This document shows positions 12,061 through 14,751 of a stretch of 14,751 nucleotides of DNA, in pieces. Within the stretch, counting starts at the first letter, position 1; each line of letters opens with the position of its first letter. A program made the translations under genes and the position numbers. The stretch is from NCBI GenBank assembly GCA_002887195.1, contig PJAB01001401.1:1-14751 (forward strand), given 5' to 3'. The notes under the pieces were generated by a model. The model saw only the letters and a program-made list of their open reading frames with translations, was not told the DNA's origin and made no database searches. This DNA is from Chrysochromulina parva. Lineage: Eukaryota > Haptophyta > Prymnesiales > Chrysochromulinaceae.

Positions 12061-14262
12061 ATGCCGACCGTCTTGGTCACCGGCATCGCAGGGCGCATCG
12101 GCCGTGGAGTCGCATCGTCGCTCCGCACACTAGGGCACCGCATCGTCGGGGTCGACGTCACTGGCGACGCGAGCCTCGTGGGGCCCGTGTGCGACGCCTT
12201 CGTGCAATGTGACCTGGTGGCCGCCGCGGAGCCTGGGCCTGCAGCGGACGCCTTGCGACTGGCAGCGACAGGCGTCAGTTGCGTGGTGCACTGCGCCGCA
12301 TGGCCCGGCCCATCGGCCATGCCTCCACCCGCCGTTGAGGCAACCGGTAGTGCGATGAAGCGGCCGGCGATCGGCTACGAGTCAGCAACACCCTCCGTGC
12401 TCTTGAGGGACAATGTCGCGTCGACCGCGGCAACGTGCGACGCCGCGATTGCAGCAGGCGCTTCGCGCTTCGTCTTCTCCAGCTCCGCCTTTGCCATGGG
12501 CTACAGCCACGCCGCGATCGGCCCTCACGCATGGTGCCCTCGCTACCTGCCTGTCGACGAGCTGCACGGCGCAATGCCAATGGAGACGTATGGTCTGTCA
12601 AAGTTGCTGGGCGAGGAGGTGCTCGAGTCGGCGGCGCGCACCGCCACGAGCACGAGCTTCGTCTCGCTGCGCTTCACGAACATCGTCAAGCGCGAGCGCT
12701 GGTCGTCGCTGCCATGGCCGGCACCATCTGCCGCGGAGCCCATGCCTTTGATTCTTTGGGCGTACACCCACGAGGATGACGTGATCGAGGCGCACGTGGC
12801 GGCGGTCACGCGGCCGGAGGCGGCGAAACCGGGCTCACACGAAGCGTACCTGCTCGCCGCGCCGGACACGCGCTTCGCCGAGCCCACGCTGGATCTGCTC
12901 AAGACGGCGCTTGGCGTGTCGGGCCTGCCGCTGCGCTCGCCCATGGCGGGCAACGCGTCGGTCTTATGCGCCGACAAGGCCCGCGAGCGGCTCGGCGTGG
13001 CGTTCCGCTCGTGGAGACAGCCGGCGTCCGAAGAGGTGCCCGCGGCGGCGCCATCGACGGCCGCGAGCGCGCTGCGGGGCTCCCCGGCGGCCTTGCATGC
13101 ATGTGCTCACCACGGCGCCCAATCCCCACAGTTGCGGGGCTCCCCGGCGGCCTTGCATGCATGTGCTCACAACGGCGCCCAGTCCCCACAGTCTCTGCGG
13201 GGCTCCCCGGCGGCCCGACGAGCGCGCGCGGACCCGAGGGTTCGTCACTTTGACCTGAGTGGCTTTGAGCTCGGCTGTGGGAGATTGCTACCCGTCGGTG
13301 CGAGCCTCGCCTTCAAGGTGCACGGCCCGCCGATTGGGCAGGGCGCGGGCATCGTGCTGCACCCCACCTCCTTCGACGCCGTGCACCATGAGCTCGAGTA
13401 CCAGATCGGTCCGGGCCAGACGCTCGACACGGCGCGCTTCACGGTCATCGTGCCCAACCTGCTAGGCAACGGTGTCTCGTACTCACCCTCCCTCATCGAC
13501 CCAGCTGCGGGCCTGCCTCCGCTCTTCTCGGTGCGTGACAACGTGCGCGCGCAGCGGGCGCTCCTCGAGCACCTGGGCGTCGGCTGCTCGAAGGAGGCGC
13601 CTCTCGACCTCGTGTACGGCTACTCGATGGGCGCGCTCCAGGCCTATGAATGGGCCGTCGCGTGGCCCGAGAGCGTGAGGCGCATCGCGGCCGTGTGCGG
13701 CGCCGCGCGCTGTGGCGAGCTCAATCGCGTCTTCTTGGGCTCGATTGAGGCCGCACTCAAGGCCGATGCCGCCTGGGACGCCGCAGCGGGTCGTTTCACG
13801 AGGCCGCCTACGCGCGGGCTTGCGGCCTTTGGAAGCATCTACGCGGGCTGGGGTGTCGGCTCGAGTTGGTACACTGAGGCTGAGTACGCGCGCGCGGGTT
13901 TTGCGTCGGCAGAGGACTTTGTGGAGCGCTCGTACCTGCCCGCCTTTGCCAACTGCGATGCCGACGACTTACTCTCACAGATCCGCACATGGCGCGATGC
14001 TGACGTGGCGGTGCACACCGGAGGCGACCTGCGCGCGGCGCTCGGGCGCGTGCGCGCACGCGTGCTGCTCATGCCGTGCGATCAAGATCGGTATTTCACG
14101 CTGGGCGAGGCCGAGCGCGAAGCAACCTTGCTCGGCGATCGGTGCGTGTTCCGTCCCATCGTCTCAGCCGCCGGCCATCGCGCGGGAGATCCGCACCGAC
14201 CGGAGCTCGGTGCAGAAGCCACGTGGATCCGGCGGCACGTGTACGAGCTGCTCGCCGAGTAG
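12061..14262 (+). CDS. Fusion: NAD(P)-dependent epimerase-type SDR + MetX-like alpha/beta hydrolase
   Basis: This is a 733-residue protein from ATG 12061. Residues 1-320 are an extended SDR: TGIAGRIG nucleotide-binding loop (7-14), D32 suited to NAD ribose binding, VVHCAA (75-80), FSSSAF catalytic Ser region (139-144), YGLSK catalytic Tyr177/Lys181, and a closing LGVAFRSWR. Residues about 395-733 are an alpha/beta hydrolase of the homoserine-acetyltransferase-like (MetX) group: LHPTSF, YQIGPGQTLDTARF, VIVPNLLGNGVSYSPS, nucleophile S522 in GYSMGALQAYEWAV, Asp674 or Asp676 in MPCDQDRYF, and His706 in AAGHRAGDP. All catalytic residues of both halves look intact. A roughly 75-residue linker carries 20-residue repeats. 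The frame is continuous across it, so this is not two adjacent genes. The hydrolase half belongs with MetX relatives lacking proven acetyltransferase activity; an esterase or lactonase role is as likely. An SDR making a lactone or ester for the hydrolase to open is inference. Confidence 0.85.
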   Translation: MPTVLVTGIAGRIGRGVASSLRTLGHRIVGVDVTGDASLVGPVCDAFVQCDLVAAAEPGPAADALRLAATGVSCVVHCAAWPGPSAMPPPAVEATGSAMKRPAIGYESATPSVLLRDNVASTAATCDAAIAAGASRFVFSSSAFAMGYSHAAIGPHAWCPRYLPVDELHGAMPMETYGLSKLLGEEVLESAARTATSTSFVSLRFTNIVKRERWSSLPWPAPSAAEPMPLILWAYTHEDDVIEAHVAAVTRPEAAKPGSHEAYLLAAPDTRFAEPTLDLLKTALGVSGLPLRSPMAGNASVLCADKARERLGVAFRSWRQPASEEVPAAAPSTAASALRGSPAALHACAHHGAQSPQLRGSPAALHACAHNGAQSPQSLRGSPAARRARADPRVRHFDLSGFELGCGRLLPVGASLAFKVHGPPIGQGAGIVLHPTSFDAVHHELEYQIGPGQTLDTARFTVIVPNLLGNGVSYSPSLIDPAAGLPPLFSVRDNVRAQRALLEHLGVGCSKEAPLDLVYGYSMGALQAYEWAVAWPESVRRIAAVCGAARCGELNRVFLGSIEAALKADAAWDAAAGRFTRPPTRGLAAFGSIYAGWGVGSSWYTEAEYARAGFASAEDFVERSYLPAFANCDADDLLSQIRTWRDADVAVHTGGDLRAALGRVRARVLLMPCDQDRYFTLGEAEREATLLGDRCVFRPIVSAAGHRAGDPHRPELGAEATWIRRHVYELLAE
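13074..13216 (+). repeat. 60-bp minisatellite coding the linker of the fusion protein
   Basis: Two almost identical units (13074-13133 and 13134-13193), an extra TCT, and a 20-base start of a third unit (13197-13216). Each unit codes 20 residues (LRGSPAALHACAH core). Period 60 and the 3-base insertion preserve the frame between the two enzyme domains. Confidence 0.9.
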
Positions 14263-14751
14263 GGACACTCCTCATTCCACCGCTTTGGCCGCGGCCGCGT
14301 GGCGTACTTGTGCGTGCGGTGCCTGGAGGGCACGCGATCGGCGGGGTGCGCACTCGACGTTCATTTATCATTGTCCCCATGGGACATGCATTTACGGGAT
14401 GGTGGCCCCGAGCTGGTGGCGGCGGGAAGCGGTCTCCGAACGGAATTCGTCACTTGTTGCGATCGCCCTCGGGCCGTCGTAGCGGAAGTGGAAGGGACGG
14501 GGACGGGGCCCAGCCCCCGGTCCTTGCGTTTGTATCCGATCCGGCGACCGCGGTGCCGGCGATAGCCGATACGACACGATCGCGGATCGGTATCGGATAA
14601 ACGAAACGCGACGTTCGCTCGGCTTTTCGTTTAGAAAAGTTTTTCTTTTGTCTCACCGGACCGTACCTAACGAGGCGGGCGACCATCGGGCGGCTAGAAC
14701 CCCCCCTTGGCAGGGGGCGGATCGTTTGCGACCCCCCTACGAGCGGCCCCC
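14263..14751. other. Right-end non-coding region
   Basis: Nothing in these 489 bases looks like a gene. They include clustered ATCGG/CCGAT motifs in both orientations (14533-14599), an inverted repeat at 14598-14633, an AT-rich patch (14624-14652) that may be the promoter of a gene beyond the window, and runs of C at 14700-14707, 14732-14737 and the very end. Confidence 0.5.
14598..14633. repeat. Inverted repeat with 9-bp arms
   Basis: TAAACGAAA (14598-14606) and TTTCGTTTA (14625-14633) are exact reverse complements with an 18-nt loop. The loop region includes a smaller GCGA-CGT-TCGC hairpin (14608-14618). An 8-bp pair, TATCCGAT (14533) and ATCGGATA (14592), overlaps its left edge, so alternative folds compete. 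Confidence 0.65.

Noticed and set aside
13074..13216. CRISPR-like array
   Set aside because: Repeats are directly abutting with no unique spacers and lie in frame inside a coding sequence.
12061..14262. Naming the hydrolase half homoserine O-acetyltransferase (metX)
   Set aside because: The GYSMG, GPGQTLD and GNG-SYSPS phrases fit a MetX-like hydrolase branch, but acetyltransferase activity cannot be assumed from them.
1..14751. tRNA or rRNA genes, and a bacterial operon reading of the window
   Set aside because: I saw no T-loop or A-box pairs fitting a tRNA and no rRNA-like stretch. IQ motifs, mitochondrial-type leaders, wide gaps and lack of ribosome-binding sites argue against bacteria.

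Overview
The window looks like nuclear DNA of a GC-rich, gene-dense unicellular alga, most likely haptophyte-like or another secondary-plastid lineage. The lineage is an inference; I cannot place it further by eye. Signs of a eukaryote are an IQ-motif (calmodulin-binding type) protein, a WW-like protein, a Tim44-like protein with a mitochondrial-type presequence, Pro-rich stalks on a membrane protein, an AATAAA signal after one gene, no Shine-Dalgarno-type spacing, and 200-800 base intergenic gaps. A close relative of the plastid MPBQ/MSBQ methyltransferase (VTE3) suggests a photosynthetic host. Every gene can be read as one uninterrupted exon, although several 5' ends may have an unseen upstream exon.

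Layout, left to right. (1) 3-1112 (+): 3' part of a single-pass surface protein with a Pro-rich stalk. (2) 1688-3073 (+): mitochondrial Tim44-like protein split by an Ala-rich insert. (3) 3074-3872: convergent intergenic gap. (4) 3873-4895 (-): WW-like protein with three perfect-length 51-bp repeats. (5) 5264-7741 (-): large IQ-motif protein full of short in-frame repeats. (6) 7943-9313 (+), divergent from (5): a 2-oxoglutarate-oxygenase-like protein with an HxD...H facial triad. (7) 9745-10578 (+): VTE3-like methyltransferase, behind a repeat-bearing 5' region. (8) 10850-11779 (+): PhyH-type dioxygenase. (9) 12061-14262 (+): an unusual natural fusion of an NAD(P)-dependent epimerase-type SDR with a MetX-like alpha/beta hydrolase, joined by a linker made of a 60-bp minisatellite. 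(10) 14263-14751: no gene seen; inverted repeats and C-runs.

The four right-hand (+) genes are all enzymes (two non-heme iron oxygenases, a methyltransferase and a reductase-hydrolase fusion). This could be a small co-located metabolic set, but nothing in the sequence proves joint function. The most distinctive observations are the SDR-hydrolase fusion, a GYGTTGTGTT/AACAGCAGC-type element found a similar distance upstream of two unrelated genes (one with three copies), and in-frame minisatellite growth in several of the proteins.
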